DNA of 64,000 nucleotides, taken from NCBI RefSeq assembly GCF_003946695.1, contig NZ_RHOX01000007.1, forward strand, positions 43,639 to 107,638, in the 5' to 3' direction. A program made the translations under genes and the position numbers. Origin of the DNA: Lapidilactobacillus bayanensis. GTDB lineage: Bacteria; Bacillota; Bacilli; Lactobacillales; Lactobacillaceae. Positions within the stretch are counted from its first letter, which is position 1. Each line of letters opens with the position of its first letter. The notes beneath the pieces were generated by a model that had not been told where the DNA came from, made no database searches, and saw only the letters and a list, made by a program, of their open reading frames with translations. Positions 48,703-58,758 of the stretch are shown here, one piece after another.

Positions 48703-49071
48703 TTATTTGTAAGAAACAGTTGCGCCGACTTCTTCAAGCTTAGCTTTGATTTCGTCAGCTTCTTCAGGAGTAACGCCTTCTTTAACGATTGAAGGTGCTT
48801 TGTCGACAACGCCTTTAGCGTCTTTCAAGCCTAAGCCAGTGATTTCACGGACAGCCTTGATGACCTTAACTTTTTCTTGGCCAACTTCAGTTAATTCAAC
48901 GTTAACTTCTGTAGGTTCTGCAGCAGCAGCAGCGCCGGCAGCACCAGCAGCAGCTACAGGAGCAGCAGCAGAAACGCCAAATTCTTCTTCGATTGCTTTA
49001 ACTAAATCGTTTAATTCCAAAATTGTTGCATCTTTTAATTGATCAACAATTGCTTGTGTATCTAAAGCCAT
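48703..49071 (-). CDS. rplL: 50S ribosomal protein L7/L12
   Basis: A 122-residue stalk protein. N-terminal dimerisation domain [20 protein letters not shown]; Ala-rich hinge near residues 35-55; C-terminal domain with [20 protein letters not shown] that binds elongation factors. ATG at 49071 follows GGAGGAA. Co-transcribed with rplJ, as usual. Confidence 0.98.
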   Translation of the reverse strand: MALDTQAIVDQLKDATILELNDLVKAIEEEFGVSAAAPVAAAGAAGAAAAAEPTEVNVELTEVGQEKVKVIKAVREITGLGLKDAKGVVDKAPSIVKEGVTPEEADEIKAKLEEVGATVSYK

Positions 49072-49117
49072 GTTATTTTCCTCCAAATAGAAAATTATTT
49101 TTTTGTTTGATTATGCA

Positions 49118-49621
49118 TTATGCAGCTGGTTCGTCTTTAGAATCAGCAACAGCCTTAACAGCATATGCGACGTTGCGAACGGGTGCTTGTAATACAGAAA
49201 GTAACATTGATAACAAACCTTCGCGACTTGGCAATGAAGCCAATTCGTTAATCGTTGCAAGATCTGAAACTTTGCCTTCAATGATACCGCCTTTGATTTC
49301 CAATGCGTCGATGTCTTTTGCATACTTAGCCATAATACGGGCTGGTGCAACAACATCTTCATATGAAAATGCAATTGCAGTAGGACCTGCAAAAGTGTCG
49401 TCTAAGCCTTCGTAACCAGCCTTATCAGCGGCACGACGAAGATAAGTGTTCTTAAGAACCTTCATCTCAACACCTGCTTCACGTAATTCCTTACGTAATG
49501 CAGTAGCTTGTTCAACGTTTAAACCTAAGTAGTCAATAACGACAGCTGATTTAGCACGGTTGAATTTTTCAACGATCTCATCAACAGCTTCTGCTTTCTT
49601 TGCAATAATTGCTTCGCTCAT
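49118..49621 (-). CDS. rplJ: 50S ribosomal protein L10
   Basis: A 167-residue stalk-base protein that carries L7/L12 dimers. N-terminus [20 protein letters not shown] and [20 protein letters not shown] are typical; the C-terminal helix binds L7/L12. ATG at 49621 follows GGAGGTG. It is preceded by an L10 leader that attenuates the operon. Confidence 0.98.
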   Translation of the reverse strand: MSEAIIAKKAEAVDEIVEKFNRAKSAVVIDYLGLNVEQATALRKELREAGVEMKVLKNTYLRRAADKAGYEGLDDTFAGPTAIAFSYEDVVAPARIMAKYAKDIDALEIKGGIIEGKVSDLATINELASLPSREGLLSMLLSVLQAPVRNVAYAVKAVADSKDEPAA

Positions 49622-49664
49622 TTAATTTCACCTCCACATACTAATTGTATCTTCTCACCAAACC

Positions 49665-49766
49665 AAATAAAAAATCTCTGTGTCCAAAGACACAGAGATT
49701 AACTTATCAGTTATCATCTGGCCTCGGCAGGATATTGAGACTTACGTCACCTGAGTCTTAGGTAGA
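49665..49766 (-). promoter_or_regulatory. L10 leader with terminator
   Basis: The minus strand carries CCTGCCGAGGC, the conserved L10-binding loop region. It is followed by a terminator, AATCTCTGTGTC paired with GACACAGAGATT and then T-rich (49700-49668). This is the autoregulatory attenuator of rplJ-rplL. Recognition is from the remembered L10-leader pattern. Confidence 0.85.
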
Positions 49767-49827
49767 AAATATTCTTAAATTAAGATAGCACTTAAAATCG
49801 ATTGTGTCAAATTGACTCAGCGATTGA

Positions 49828-50517
49828 TTAAAGTGTATTAGTATCGACGGCTAAACCAGGACCGAATGTTGAAGTTAACGTTACACTCTTCATGTAGTTG
49901 CCTTTAGCAGCTGCAGGACGTGCACGTAAAATAACATCGTTAAATGCCTTGAAGTTTTCCAACAACTTGGCATCATCGAAACTAACCTTGCCGATAGGTG
50001 CATGGATTAAACCAGCTTTATCAACACGATAAGTAACTTGTCCAGCTTTAACATCATTAACGGCCTTAGTAACGTCCATCGTAACGGTACCTGTCTTAGG
50101 GTTAGGCATCAAACCTTTAGGGCCCAAGACCCGACCTAAACGACCAACTTTAGCCATCATTGGTGGTGTTGCAACAGCGACATCAAAGTCCAACCAACCA
50201 TCTTGAATCCGTTGTACTAAGTCGTCTGAACCAACAACATCAGCGCCTGCTTCTTCGGCTGCTTTAGCTTGAGGGCCTTCAGCAAACACGATGACACGTT
50301 GCGTTTTACCAGTACCATTTGGTAAAACAACGGCACCACGAATTTGTTGGTCAGCTTGTTTAGGATCAACAGAAAGATTGTAAGCAACTTCAACAGTTGC
50401 GTCGAACTTAGCATAGTCGATCTTCTTTAACAATGCGACTGCTTCATCAGCAGCGTATGTTTTATTCTTTTCAACTTGCTTTAATGCTTCAGTATATTTC
50501 TTGCCATGCTTTGACAT
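49828..50517 (-). CDS. rplA: 50S ribosomal protein L1
   Basis: A 229-residue protein of the L1 stalk that helps tRNA leave the E site and represses its own operon. Begins [40 protein letters not shown] is the family hallmark. ATG at 50517 follows AAGGAGG. A hairpin like that before rplK lies in its leader. Confidence 0.98.
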   Translation of the reverse strand: MSKHGKKYTEALKQVEKNKTYAADEAVALLKKIDYAKFDATVEVAYNLSVDPKQADQQIRGAVVLPNGTGKTQRVIVFAEGPQAKAAEEAGADVVGSDDLVQRIQDGWLDFDVAVATPPMMAKVGRLGRVLGPKGLMPNPKTGTVTMDVTKAVNDVKAGQVTYRVDKAGLIHAPIGKVSFDDAKLLENFKAFNDVILRARPAAAKGNYMKSVTLTSTFGPGLAVDTNTL

Positions 50518-50541
50518 TAATTTTCCTCCTTGCAAATGTGG

Positions 50542-50572
50542 TCAAATGGACGATTTTATTTGTCCTCCCACT
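50542..50572 (-). promoter_or_regulatory. Hairpin before rplA, possible L1 autoregulatory site
   Basis: Minus strand GTGGGA then GGAC-(10)-GTCC. The hairpin before rplK has GTGGGA then GGAG-(10)-CTCC, so the last stem pair differs but remains complementary. Such paired sites suggest L1-mediated control, inferred only. Confidence 0.45.
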
Positions 50573-50613
50573 TGATTGAACAACTTTCGCTGTTTATCCG
50601 ACTGTCAAGTAGC

Positions 50614-51039
50614 TTAGTCGACTACTTCAAAGCCCATGCTTCTTGCAGTACCTTCAACCATGCGCATTGCTGCTTCTACATCAGCGGCGTTTAGGTCTTG
50701 CATTTTGGTCTCAGCGATTTGACGAACTTGATCTTTCGTTACCTTAGCAACTTTTTTAGTGTTAGGTTCGCCTGAACCGTGTTCAACACCAGCAGCTTTC
50801 TTCAAAAGAATTGCAGCTGGTGGTGTCTTTGTAACGAAGTCGAATGAACGGTCTTCGTATACAGTGATAACAACAGGAATAATCATACCTGCTTGATCAG
50901 CAGTCCGCGCATTGAAGTCTTTTGTAAAGCCCATAATATTAATACCGGCTTGACCTAATGCTGGACCTACTGGAGGGGCAGGTGTTGCTTTTCCTGCAGG
51001 GATTTGTAACTTAACAACGTTTGCTACTTTTTTTGCCAC
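50614..51039 (-). CDS. rplK: 50S ribosomal protein L11
   Basis: A 141-residue GTPase-centre protein. Typical stretches are [20 protein letters not shown] and [20 protein letters not shown]. The start is GTG at 51039, following AAGGAGG. It is transcribed with rplA. Confidence 0.98.
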   Translation of the reverse strand: MAKKVANVVKLQIPAGKATPAPPVGPALGQAGINIMGFTKDFNARTADQAGMIIPVVITVYEDRSFDFVTKTPPAAILLKKAAGVEHGSGEPNTKKVAKVTKDQVRQIAETKMQDLNAADVEAAMRMVEGTARSMGFEVVD

Positions 51040-51073
51040 GAGACAAAACCTCCTTAGTCCGTGTTGTGGTTAT

Positions 51074-51100
51074 GATGGAGATGTTAATTTCTCCTCCCAC
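51074..51100 (-). promoter_or_regulatory. Hairpin before rplK, possible L1 autoregulatory site
   Basis: Minus strand GTGGGA, GGAG, ten bases, CTCC (51100-51077). It matches the rplA leader hairpin in layout. Confidence 0.45.
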
Positions 51101-51156
51101 ATGTATCAAAACATACTTGAATAATATAGCATACCTCTTGACAATCGGCAACTAAT

Positions 51157-51705
51157 TTATGCTAATTTGTCAACTTGGTCGTAATCTAATTCTGTACTTG
51201 TTTCACGACCGAACATATCAATGTTAACCTTCAACTTCAGCTTTTCTGGATCTGCTTCAGTAATCTTACCAGTCAAGTTGGCAAAAGCGCCCTCGACAAT
51301 CTTAACTGTTTCGCCAACAGAGAATTCAACGCCACTGTGACGTTTGCTAATTCCTAAGCTGTGCAAGATCTGTTCAACTTCACCATCTAGTAATGGCGCA
51401 GGCTTACTACCAGCACCGTGACTGCCAACGAAACCAGTTACACCTGGTGTGTTCCGGACGATGAACCAAGCTTGATCAGTCATCACCATTTCCACTAACA
51501 CATAGCCAGGAAATGTTTTTTGCATTTCAGTTTTTTCTTTACCGTTTTTAATTTCATGTTCTTCTTGTTCTGGGACAATGACGCGGAAGATATTGTTCTC
51601 CATACCCATTGATGTTGCTCGTGATTCAAGGTTTGCTTTAACTTTATTTTCGTAACCAGAATATGTATGTAATACATACCAGCTCTTTTTGAGCGATTCA
51701 ACCAT
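51157..51705 (-). CDS. nusG: Transcription antitermination/pausing factor NusG
   Basis: A 182-residue factor with N-terminal NGN domain (SWYVLHTYSGYENKVKANLE, PGYVLVEMVMTDQAWFIVRN) and C-terminal KOW domain (FSVGETVKIVEGAFANLTGK). ATG at 51705 follows AAGGATG. It is separated from secE by a terminator-like hairpin, so part of its transcription may come from read-through. Confidence 0.97.
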   Translation of the reverse strand: MVESLKKSWYVLHTYSGYENKVKANLESRATSMGMENNIFRVIVPEQEEHEIKNGKEKTEMQKTFPGYVLVEMVMTDQAWFIVRNTPGVTGFVGSHGAGSKPAPLLDGEVEQILHSLGISKRHSGVEFSVGETVKIVEGAFANLTGKITEADPEKLKLKVNIDMFGRETSTELDYDQVDKLA

Positions 51706-51728
51706 TTGTGATCATCCTTTTTTTCAAA

Positions 51729-51760
51729 ATAAAAAAACCTCGCACACAACGAAGTTTTTC
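51729..51760 (-). terminator. Hairpin between secE and nusG
   Basis: AAACTTCG and CGAGGTTT pair with G-U on the minus strand, then T7. It may be a partial terminator that sets the secE to nusG ratio. Confidence 0.6.
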
Positions 51761-51812
51761 CTCAATAATCTTATTCTAACAGACTCCAAGAAATAATCAA
51801 TCAATTAACAAG

Positions 51813-51998
51813 TTACTTCAAAATAAAACGCGTAATCCCTTGATTTAAAACAAAATCAGCTAAAGCAAAGAATAATGCAAATAGAATTGATGTTGAAACA
51901 ACAACCCAACTATCATGACGTGTTTGTTTCATCGTTGGCCATTCGACCAATTTCATTTCTTGTCCAACACTACCGAAGAATTTAAATAGTCGTTTCAT
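51813..51998 (-). CDS. secE: Preprotein translocase subunit SecE
   Basis: A 61-residue single-helix membrane protein that braces SecY. It has the amphipathic helix MKRLFKFFGSVGQEMKLVEW, the conserved W-P-T (VEWPTMKQTRHD) and one membrane helix at residues 34-53. ATG at 51998 follows AAGGAG. It lies between rpmG and nusG, the conserved order. Confidence 0.95.
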   Translation of the reverse strand: MKRLFKFFGSVGQEMKLVEWPTMKQTRHDSWVVVSTSILFALFFALADFVLNQGITRFILK

Positions 51999-52024
51999 GT
52001 TTACTGCTCCTTACTAAATTAGGA

Positions 52025-52174
52025 TTAACGTGTTTCTTTATGCAATGTATGTTTACCGCAGTGCTTACAGAACTTACGGACTTCAAGACGTTCGGTGCGT
52101 TGCGTGTTTTCAGCAATCATATAGTTCCGTGAACCACAGACAGTACACGCTAACGCTACTTTTTTACCAGACAT
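52025..52174 (-). CDS. rpmG: 50S ribosomal protein L33
   Basis: A 49-residue zinc-binding ribosomal protein. [10 protein letters not shown] and [13 protein letters not shown] supply the four cysteines, so this is the C+ (zinc) form. AAGGTGGT precedes the ATG at 52174. It precedes secE on the same strand. Confidence 0.96.
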   Translation of the reverse strand: MSGKKVALACTVCGSRNYMIAENTQRTERLEVRKFCKHCGKHTLHKETR

Positions 52175-52246
52175 AGTTTACCACCTTAATTAATATGAAT
52201 ATTGTATTATAAGCGCGGCCAGAAAGCAAGAACTGCCCGTATTTTC

Positions 52247-52516
52247 TCAAGGATTGATTGCTGCAAATGCGACGCCATGTGCTCGCAAATAAATAACCTT
52301 AGCCATTCGTGTTTGACGTTTAAACTTGGCTTCAAAACTTAAGGCATCATGTTTGCTCGCGAATTCTTGTTGATATAATAATTTAACTGGACGTCGTGTT
52401 TTCGTGTACTTCGCCCCTTTACCGGCATTGTGTGTCGCGACTCTTTTGGCGACATCATTGGTTGAACCGGTGTAAAGTGTGCCATCAGCACATAAGACAA
52501 CATAACAATAATACAT
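52247..52516 (-). CDS. yazA: GIY-YIG nuclease-fold protein, YazA/YhbQ type
   Basis: An 89-residue single-domain protein. [20 protein letters not shown] carries the GIY-YIG core (here YVV…YTG), followed by the conserved R in [15 protein letters not shown]. The ATG at 52516 (MYYCYV) is taken because AGAAG precedes it; a longer frame overlaps the methyltransferase gene. Cellular role of this small family is unclear. It follows trmN6-like yabB directly. Confidence 0.9.
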   Translation of the reverse strand: MYYCYVVLCADGTLYTGSTNDVAKRVATHNAGKGAKYTKTRRPVKLLYQQEFASKHDALSFEAKFKRQTRMAKVIYLRAHGVAFAAINP

Positions 52517-52520
52517 CCTT

Positions 52521-53255
52521 TTAACTTCTTTCAGATCCATAAAGAATTTGTTGAACTTCTGGTTGGTACTGATTATCATCAGTATAAACAGTTAAAGGTG
52601 GTAAAATACGAACCCCATTAGGTCGGCCATCTTTGATCGCATCAATTAAAACCATGTTAGCTTCTCGACCGACTTTGGGATAAATAAATCGTAATTTTTT
52701 CACCGCAAAACGATTAGCTTGTAAAGCCGCCATAATCTCGTCTAAGCGCTCGGGACGATGAACCATGTACAAGTGACCATTTGTCTTCAATAAACGGCTA
52801 CTGACGTTTAAAACTTGGTTTAACGTGGTCATGAGTTCATGCCGGGCAATGGCATAATGAGGATTGGGGTTTTTGACACTGTCAGGATGATCTGCAAAAT
52901 AAGGTGGGTTACAAGTAACGACATCAGCAAAATCTGCACCCAGTCTTTGAGGTGCCTCTTTCAAGTCAAAGTTATCGACCACGACTTGGTTCGTTAATTC
53001 ATTCAAGATTACCGAACGCTGTGCCATATCGGCGAGCTTTTCTTGAATCTCGACCAAATCAACTCGTTGTTGCGTGTGGCGACTTAAGAATAAACCGACT
53101 GCTCCATTCCCTGCGCATAAATCAACTAAGCGGGTTTTCTTGGTCACATGAGCAAAGTCTGCCAGCAGCACCGCATCCAGCGAGAATGAAAAGACGGCAT
53201 CGCTTTGAATAATTTTCACACCGCCATTAAATAATTGATCCACTCGCTCGCTCAT
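52521..53255 (-). CDS. yabB: tRNA1(Val) (A37-N6)-methyltransferase family protein (YabB/TrmN6)
   Basis: A 244-residue methyltransferase. SAM motif [15 protein letters not shown] near residue 43; catalytic-type motif VTCNPPYF (NPPY) near residue 113, the N6-adenine type. [20 protein letters not shown] is typical of the family. ATG at 53255 follows AAGGGATG. yazA follows after 4 bp, so the two are coupled. Confidence 0.9.
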   Translation of the reverse strand: MSERVDQLFNGGVKIIQSDAVFSFSLDAVLLADFAHVTKKTRLVDLCAGNGAVGLFLSRHTQQRVDLVEIQEKLADMAQRSVILNELTNQVVVDNFDLKEAPQRLGADFADVVTCNPPYFADHPDSVKNPNPHYAIARHELMTTLNQVLNVSSRLLKTNGHLYMVHRPERLDEIMAALQANRFAVKKLRFIYPKVGREANMVLIDAIKDGRPNGVRILPPLTVYTDDNQYQPEVQQILYGSERS

Positions 53256-53367
53256 TTGCTCATCCCTTCTGCCGCCTTAAAAGTCACGGTAATAAATATT
53301 ATTATACCAAATGATCTTTTTTTGATATAATCTTTTCGTTACAGATAATAAAAAACTAGGTGAAAAA

Positions 53368-54024
53368 ATGTTTTATAAAATTATTCGACCGATTGCCCGC
53401 TTCATTGTCTGGGTATTAAACGGACACACCCACGTGATTGATAAAGATAAGTTACCTGAAGGTTCTTACGTGCTAGTTGCACCGCACCGAACCTGGTGGG
53501 AACCAATCATCTTTGCTTTAGCGGCCAGCCCGAAAGAATTCTCGTTCATGGCTAAAAAAGAATTATTTAAAAATCCAATTCTTGGTTGGATCTTGCGTCA
53601 CGCGCATGCTTTCCCAGTTGATCGTTTTAATCCTGGTCCTTCTGCGATTAAAACGCCTGTCAGAACCCTTAAACAAGGTAAATTATCTTTAATCATGTTT
53701 CCCTCCGGTACGCGTTATTCTGCGGAACTAAAAGGTGGTGCCGCTTTAATTGCTAAATTGGCCAAAGTACCATTATTACCTGCTGTTTATCAGGGGCCGA
53801 CAACTTTTAAAGACTTCTTGAAACACAAAAAGGTCACCATCGGGTTTGGTGAACCAATTATGGTTGATCGTAAACTCAAGCTAGATGAAGCTGGCTCTGA
53901 CTTAATTAATCAACAAATGGAGACAGCTTGGCATGCCATTGATCAAAGAATTGATCCTAACTTCAACTATCAACCTGATCAAAAAAAGCTCGACCAAGAA
54001 AAGGCCGCCAATAAATTAAAATAA
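53368..54024 (+). CDS. plsC: 1-acyl-sn-glycerol-3-phosphate acyltransferase
   Basis: A 218-residue membrane-associated acyltransferase making phosphatidate. Motif I is APHRTWWEP, where His-x4-Asp is replaced by H40-x4-E45. Motif III is FPSGTRYS rather than FPEGTRS. These variants appear in lactobacillar PlsC as I recall. A hydrophobic N-terminus anchors it. ATG follows AGGTGAAA. It has its own terminator. Confidence 0.85.
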   Translation: MFYKIIRPIARFIVWVLNGHTHVIDKDKLPEGSYVLVAPHRTWWEPIIFALAASPKEFSFMAKKELFKNPILGWILRHAHAFPVDRFNPGPSAIKTPVRTLKQGKLSLIMFPSGTRYSAELKGGAALIAKLAKVPLLPAVYQGPTTFKDFLKHKKVTIGFGEPIMVDRKLKLDEAGSDLINQQMETAWHAIDQRIDPNFNYQPDQKKLDQEKAANKLK

Positions 54025-54030
54025 TAATCA

Positions 54031-54074
54031 CGAACAGGACTCGCAAACAAATTGTCTACGGGTCCTGTTTTTTG
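54031..54074 (+). terminator. Terminator of plsC
   Basis: AACAGGAC (54033-54040) and GTCCTGTT (54062-54069), then T-run. Confidence 0.9.
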
Positions 54075-54112
54075 GTTGGAATTATTTGAATGTCGTTCTT
54101 GGTCAAAAAGAC

Positions 54113-54609
54113 CTAGAACTGTTATGTTGATGTTTCTCCGTGCCTACGGGAAATGCGCTGGTGGAACACTGTGGGCTCGACTTTAAGCCAATCTATGATT
54201 GTCTTAAAGCTCGACCTTCTCGTAAGCGATAAATCGCTAACGAGAATTTCACAGCTGACCGCGATTTCCCTCCGGCACTGACAAACAAGCTGATATGGTG
54301 TGATGTAACCGCAAATTTGTGCTTCTAAAAATTAGAAGTGATTCAACAACACGTCAATTCAGCGCTTGCGCAAAGGTTGCCCTCTTGCTTATTTAGTGGT
54401 GGAAAATAAATACCGCTCAGTAGTGACATTAATGTTAGCAATTTATTGCTTACATTAAGGCTCGCATTTGAGACGATTTGTATTTTAATCGGCTCAAATC
54501 GACGCCCACTACGTTCCAGCGACTAGTGTTTATTTTCCACCACGATACCTCGCACGTTCCATACGCAACCTTTGCATAAGCGCGAAGAACCACAACACAA
54601 CAGTTTTAG
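54113..54609 (+). repeat. Family B element, copy B4
   Basis: A 497-bp element between convergent plsC and an ABC gene, B1 orientation. Starts CTAGAACTGTTATGTTG, ends …ACAACAGTTTTAG. Left apical stem GCGA-TAAA-TCGC at 54226-54237; right apical stem GCAA-TTTA-TTGC at 54438-54449. It is the shortest complete copy, lacking the end-arm duplication of B1, B3 and B5. Confidence 0.85.
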
Positions 54610-54651
54610 TTTGCTACCTGAAGAACAGATCCAGTTCGCCAAAGCGAAAGA

Positions 54652-56463
54652 TTAATTCTGCCCCTGTTGCAATTGATACAATTGATAATAATGACCATGT
54701 TTGGCTAATAATTCATCATGACTGCCCATCTCAACAATTTTGCCCGCGTCGAGCACGATGATTTGTTCTGCATCGCGAATTGTCGACAAACGGTGAGCAA
54801 TTGCGATTGTCGTCCGACCTTGGCGAATTCGGTGGAGTCCTTCTTGAATGAGCGTTTCTGTTTCAGTGTCAATACTAGCCGTTGCTTCATCCAAGACAAG
54901 AATTTTCGGATCGGTCACAACCGTCCGTGCAAACGAAAGTAATTGGCGCTCACCACTAGAGAACTTCGCGCCGCCTTCAATGACACGAGCATGATATTTA
55001 CCTGGTAATTTTTCAATAAAACGATCAGCCTGAACAAATTTCGCAGCATCATAGACTTGCTCGTCAGAGATATCTTGATTAAACAAACGAATATTTGAAG
55101 AAATATCGCCGTAAAACATAAATGAATCTTGCAAAACAAGTCCAATTTTTCGCCGGATTTCAGACATAGGATAGTCCTTAATATCTCGATCATCAATCAG
55201 GATCTGGCCCTCATAGAATTCATAGAAGCGCATCATCACATTGATAATCGAACTCTTACCAGAACCAGTGTGTCCGACAATTCCAATCGTCTCACCCGGA
55301 TTGGCAACAAAAGAAATATCATTAAGAATTTTATTTTTTCCATCATACGAGAAAGACACGTGGCGAAATTCAATCTTGCCCATTTTAATTTCACCGTGCG
55401 CGCCTTCATTCTGTGCTGGTGCATAAGTTTGATCGTCCAAAATTCTTAAAATCCGGCTGCTAGCTACAACACCATCCTGCAAACTGGATAATGAATCCAT
55501 CATGTCTGACATGGGATTGAAGAAATTCGAAACATAAGTGGTAAAAGCGTAAATCACACCAGCTTCGACAAATTGATTCTGGGCAACTAACCCAAAATGC
55601 GTCAAAACGGCCACGATTGCTAAGGCATAAAGTAAATTAATCAGAGATGATAATAATAATGAGTTGGTGCGAATCATCGCCTTACGAGCGTTTAAATAGT
55701 CTTGATTAGTTGCCTCAAATTCATCGCTTATCCGCTTCTCCTGACGAAATTCTTGAATGATGTTGATGCCCTCAATTGATTCATTCAACTTGACATTCAG
55801 TTCACTTAACTTCTCACGCATGTGACGATAAACCCGCGAACTGTAATGCGAATAATACCAAATCGCCAATAATAAAATCGGCAAAAATCCGAGTACAATC
55901 CATGCTGAAACTGAATTAGTCGTATACATGGCAATAAACGCCGTGATAATGGCGAATAAGCCCGTTAATACCGAGGCAAATACCGCCAAGAAGTCCATTA
56001 ATGACATGGTATCGTTGGTCACCCGCGACACAATCGAGCCAGCAGGTGTTAAATCGAAATAACGCATGCCTAAAGTATGCAACTTCTTAAATAAAACAAG
56101 CCTGACATTTTCCAACGTTTTTTCAGAACCCATTGAATACAGATAGTTGCTGAAAAACTGCAGAATTGCCTTTAAAACAGTTCCTAGAAAGTACAGCGCG
56201 GCAAAATCAAGAATAATATTGAACGCCGTATTGCCCTTATTCAAGAAGTGATCCATGAAGTATTGCAGTAACCGTGGTAAAAGAATATTGATCGTTGCCA
56301 AAAATGCAGAGAAAACCAAAGCAATTAAAAAATAACTTTTAAATGGCAATGCATATTTCATAACACGGGCAATAATCTTGACCTGATCTTTCGTCGAAAT
56401 GCTTTGTGTCCAAGCTGATTGGTGCGTCTGGTTTTCTTTATCAGTCGAATTAGTCTCTGCCAT
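54652..56463 (-). CDS. ABC multidrug-type exporter, consensus half (BmrD/LmrD-like)
   Basis: A 603-residue half-transporter with membrane domain (residues 50-330) and ATPase: Walker A GHTGSGKSS, Walker B ILVLDEATASID with the catalytic Glu present, but signature FSSGERQLLSFART in place of LSGGQ. This degenerate signature is expected in one partner of a heterodimer. ATG at 56463 follows GGGGGCTGA. It overlaps the end of the partner gene by 14 bp. The substrate is not known. Confidence 0.88.
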   Translation of the reverse strand: MAETNSTDKENQTHQSAWTQSISTKDQVKIIARVMKYALPFKSYFLIALVFSAFLATINILLPRLLQYFMDHFLNKGNTAFNIILDFAALYFLGTVLKAILQFFSNYLYSMGSEKTLENVRLVLFKKLHTLGMRYFDLTPAGSIVSRVTNDTMSLMDFLAVFASVLTGLFAIITAFIAMYTTNSVSAWIVLGFLPILLLAIWYYSHYSSRVYRHMREKLSELNVKLNESIEGINIIQEFRQEKRISDEFEATNQDYLNARKAMIRTNSLLLSSLINLLYALAIVAVLTHFGLVAQNQFVEAGVIYAFTTYVSNFFNPMSDMMDSLSSLQDGVVASSRILRILDDQTYAPAQNEGAHGEIKMGKIEFRHVSFSYDGKNKILNDISFVANPGETIGIVGHTGSGKSSIINVMMRFYEFYEGQILIDDRDIKDYPMSEIRRKIGLVLQDSFMFYGDISSNIRLFNQDISDEQVYDAAKFVQADRFIEKLPGKYHARVIEGGAKFSSGERQLLSFARTVVTDPKILVLDEATASIDTETETLIQEGLHRIRQGRTTIAIAHRLSTIRDAEQIIVLDAGKIVEMGSHDELLAKHGHYYQLYQLQQGQN

Positions 56464-58210
56464 CTTGATCAGCCCCCATTTCTGCAGAAATTTGTTGCCG
56501 CTGCCACATTTCTGCGTACCAACCATCTAAGGCGAGTAGTTGTTCGTGTGTGCCGCGTTCAACAACACGGCCATCGTCAATCACGAGAATTTCACTCGCG
56601 TTAACAACGGCGCTTAAACGATGTGACGCAATAATTGTGGTTTTGTTGTGACGTTCTTGCTTCAAGTTCTCCAGAATCTGCATTTCCGTTTTAGCATCCA
56701 CTGCCGAAAGCGCATCATCAAGAATTAATATCTCCGGCATCGTAATCAAGGCTCGAGAAATTGCCAAACGTTGCTTCTGACCGCCAGATAACGAGACCCC
56801 TTTTTCACCAACCAATGTGTCATATTGATTACGGAAATTCTGAATATCGTCATGAATTGCGCCTTGTTGCGCAGCCGCTTGAACCTCGAGATCACTCTTA
56901 TCCATTGCGGCGAAGCGAATATTATCGCGCACGCTGCTGGAGAACAAGAAGTTATCTTGCGGCACATAACCAATAGCTGATAATAAACCTTCCAATGTAT
57001 AATCCTTGACGTTCTTACCGCCAATCATAATCGTGCCGTCATAATTATCGAATTCACGCAATAATAATTTGATGATGGTAGTTTTACCAGCACCAACGCG
57101 ACCAACTAAGCCCAGCGTGCCACCAGCAGCCAAATCAAAATCAATCTTTGTTAATGCTGGTTGTTGGTCGTCAGGATACGTAAATTGGGCAACATGATAA
57201 TCAATGCTACTACCGGCCAAGGCCTCGATCGCACCAGGCCGTTCTTTAATCAAACTTTGTTCACCCAGTAATTCCGCCACACGATCATAACTCGCATTAC
57301 CACGCTCAATCACATTAAATAGACGGCCAATCGCAAACATCGGCCAAACCAAAGCCCCAATATAACTGACAAATGAAATCAATTGTCCCAATGTGATCAC
57401 ATGCGTTGTAACTAACCAGCCACCGTAGGCGATTGTAATCGCATAAGTTAAGCCGATAATAATACTTGTCGTCGGGTCGAAAAGCGAGTCAATCCGATAA
57501 ACTTTACGATTAATTCTAACCGTTTTATTAATAATTTTTTCAAAATCGGCAACATCTGGCTGATTTTGGTCGAATGTCTTAATGACTTTAATGCCACTAA
57601 TTGATTCTTGCGTTTTATCGTTCAAGCGCGAAAAAGCAGCCTGTGATTCACCAAACGCCTGATGCAGACGACGGCCTAGAACACGTGCAGATACAGCCAA
57701 CAATGGCATTGGAATTAAGGCCACTAAGGTTAGCCGCCAATCCACAAAAACCATCATCGCGATAATCGTCGTACCACCTGTCAAAATCGAATCGAACAGC
57801 GTTAAAATTCCGGCACCAGCTACGTTTTGAATGGCATTTAAATCATTGGTCGCGTGAGCCATCAAATCACCGGTGCGATGGCGCTGAAAGAACGTTTCGT
57901 CCATTTTCATGAAGTGCGAAAACAGGCTCGTCCGCAATTCACGCTCCAAAGTTGCGGCACCACCCCAAATCATATTCCGCCAACCATAACGACTTAAATA
58001 CTGTACCAACGCGGCTAGCGCTAACAAACCAACCCAGAGAAACAATAATTGCAACGTCAACTGACGATCATTCATTAGATCAGCAAGAACACCGATAACA
58101 CGTGGCGGAATTAGTCCCGCTAAATCCGCCAATAATAAAAATAGTACCCCAGCAATGTAGCGCTTCTTTTGTTGCTTAAAAAACCAACTTAACTTGATAA
58201 AAATCCCCAT
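56450..58210 (-). CDS. ABC multidrug-type exporter, degenerate-site half (BmrC/LmrC-like)
   Basis: A 586-residue half-transporter. The membrane domain spans about residues 15-300. ATPase: Walker A GRVGAGKTT, intact signature SLSGGQKQRLAIS, but Walker B ILILDDALSAVD, with Asp in place of the catalytic Glu. Together with the next gene it forms one good and one weak ATP site, as in BmrCD and LmrCD heterodimers. Its ATG at 58210 lies about 50 bp past the yneF terminator. Confidence 0.88.
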   Translation of the reverse strand: MGIFIKLSWFFKQQKKRYIAGVLFLLLADLAGLIPPRVIGVLADLMNDRQLTLQLLFLWVGLLALAALVQYLSRYGWRNMIWGGAATLERELRTSLFSHFMKMDETFFQRHRTGDLMAHATNDLNAIQNVAGAGILTLFDSILTGGTTIIAMMVFVDWRLTLVALIPMPLLAVSARVLGRRLHQAFGESQAAFSRLNDKTQESISGIKVIKTFDQNQPDVADFEKIINKTVRINRKVYRIDSLFDPTTSIIIGLTYAITIAYGGWLVTTHVITLGQLISFVSYIGALVWPMFAIGRLFNVIERGNASYDRVAELLGEQSLIKERPGAIEALAGSSIDYHVAQFTYPDDQQPALTKIDFDLAAGGTLGLVGRVGAGKTTIIKLLLREFDNYDGTIMIGGKNVKDYTLEGLLSAIGYVPQDNFLFSSSVRDNIRFAAMDKSDLEVQAAAQQGAIHDDIQNFRNQYDTLVGEKGVSLSGGQKQRLAISRALITMPEILILDDALSAVDAKTEMQILENLKQERHNKTTIIASHRLSAVVNASEILVIDDGRVVERGTHEQLLALDGWYAEMWQRQQISAEMGADQDGRD

Positions 58211-58261
58211 AATTTAACCTCGTCATTCTATTCATCTAGCTTGATAATAAACCACTAAAAT

Positions 58262-58293
58262 ACAAAAAAAGCGGGTATAAAACACCCGCTTAA
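58262..58293 (-). terminator. Terminator of yneF
   Basis: GCGGGT and ACCCGC pair around TATAAAAC (58271-58289), then T7 on the minus strand. Confidence 0.9.
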
Positions 58294-58311
58294 ACACATG
58301 AATAGACGATA

Positions 58312-58542
58312 TTATTTGCCGTTTTTAGACTGTTGAGCCTTCATGGCGGTCATCATTTGATGCAACTTCTTTTCAGAAGGTTTTTGCCCCATTTGAATCA
58401 TCATTGTCCGCATCATATCTTCATTTACAGGTGGATTATCTTGAAAATACTTCTTCATATAGGCGCGTGCACCGAAGAAACCTGCCACTGCGCCACCAAT
58501 TACACCAAGGATAATTAAGAAAACTGCTAAACCTACACTCAT
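58312..58542 (-). CDS. yneF: YneF family (UPF0154) small membrane protein
   Basis: A 76-residue protein: one N-terminal membrane helix (MSVGLAVFLIILGVIGGAVA) and a soluble Met/Lys/Gln-rich C-terminus with PPVNEDMMRTMMIQMGQKPS and EKKLHQMM. This is the YneF pattern; function unknown. ATG at 58542 follows AAGGAG; the longer frame lacks a site. Confidence 0.9.
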   Translation of the reverse strand: MSVGLAVFLIILGVIGGAVAGFFGARAYMKKYFQDNPPVNEDMMRTMMIQMGQKPSEKKLHQMMTAMKAQQSKNGK

Positions 58543-58758
58543 CTTCACGAAACTCCTTAAAATAAATTCTGCTACTATTTTACCCATGAACCCACAAAAT
58601 ATGCAAGTCAATCCGCTAATATTATGCGAAATATGTTAACACCATAGCGGTGAAAACTTTTATGATTACGATGATGCGTACTTCCAAAAACATACCGATA
58701 GAATGCTGTGAGTGTTAATCAAAACTAAATAAAAAACTTTATTCAGAAGTACTAAGTC

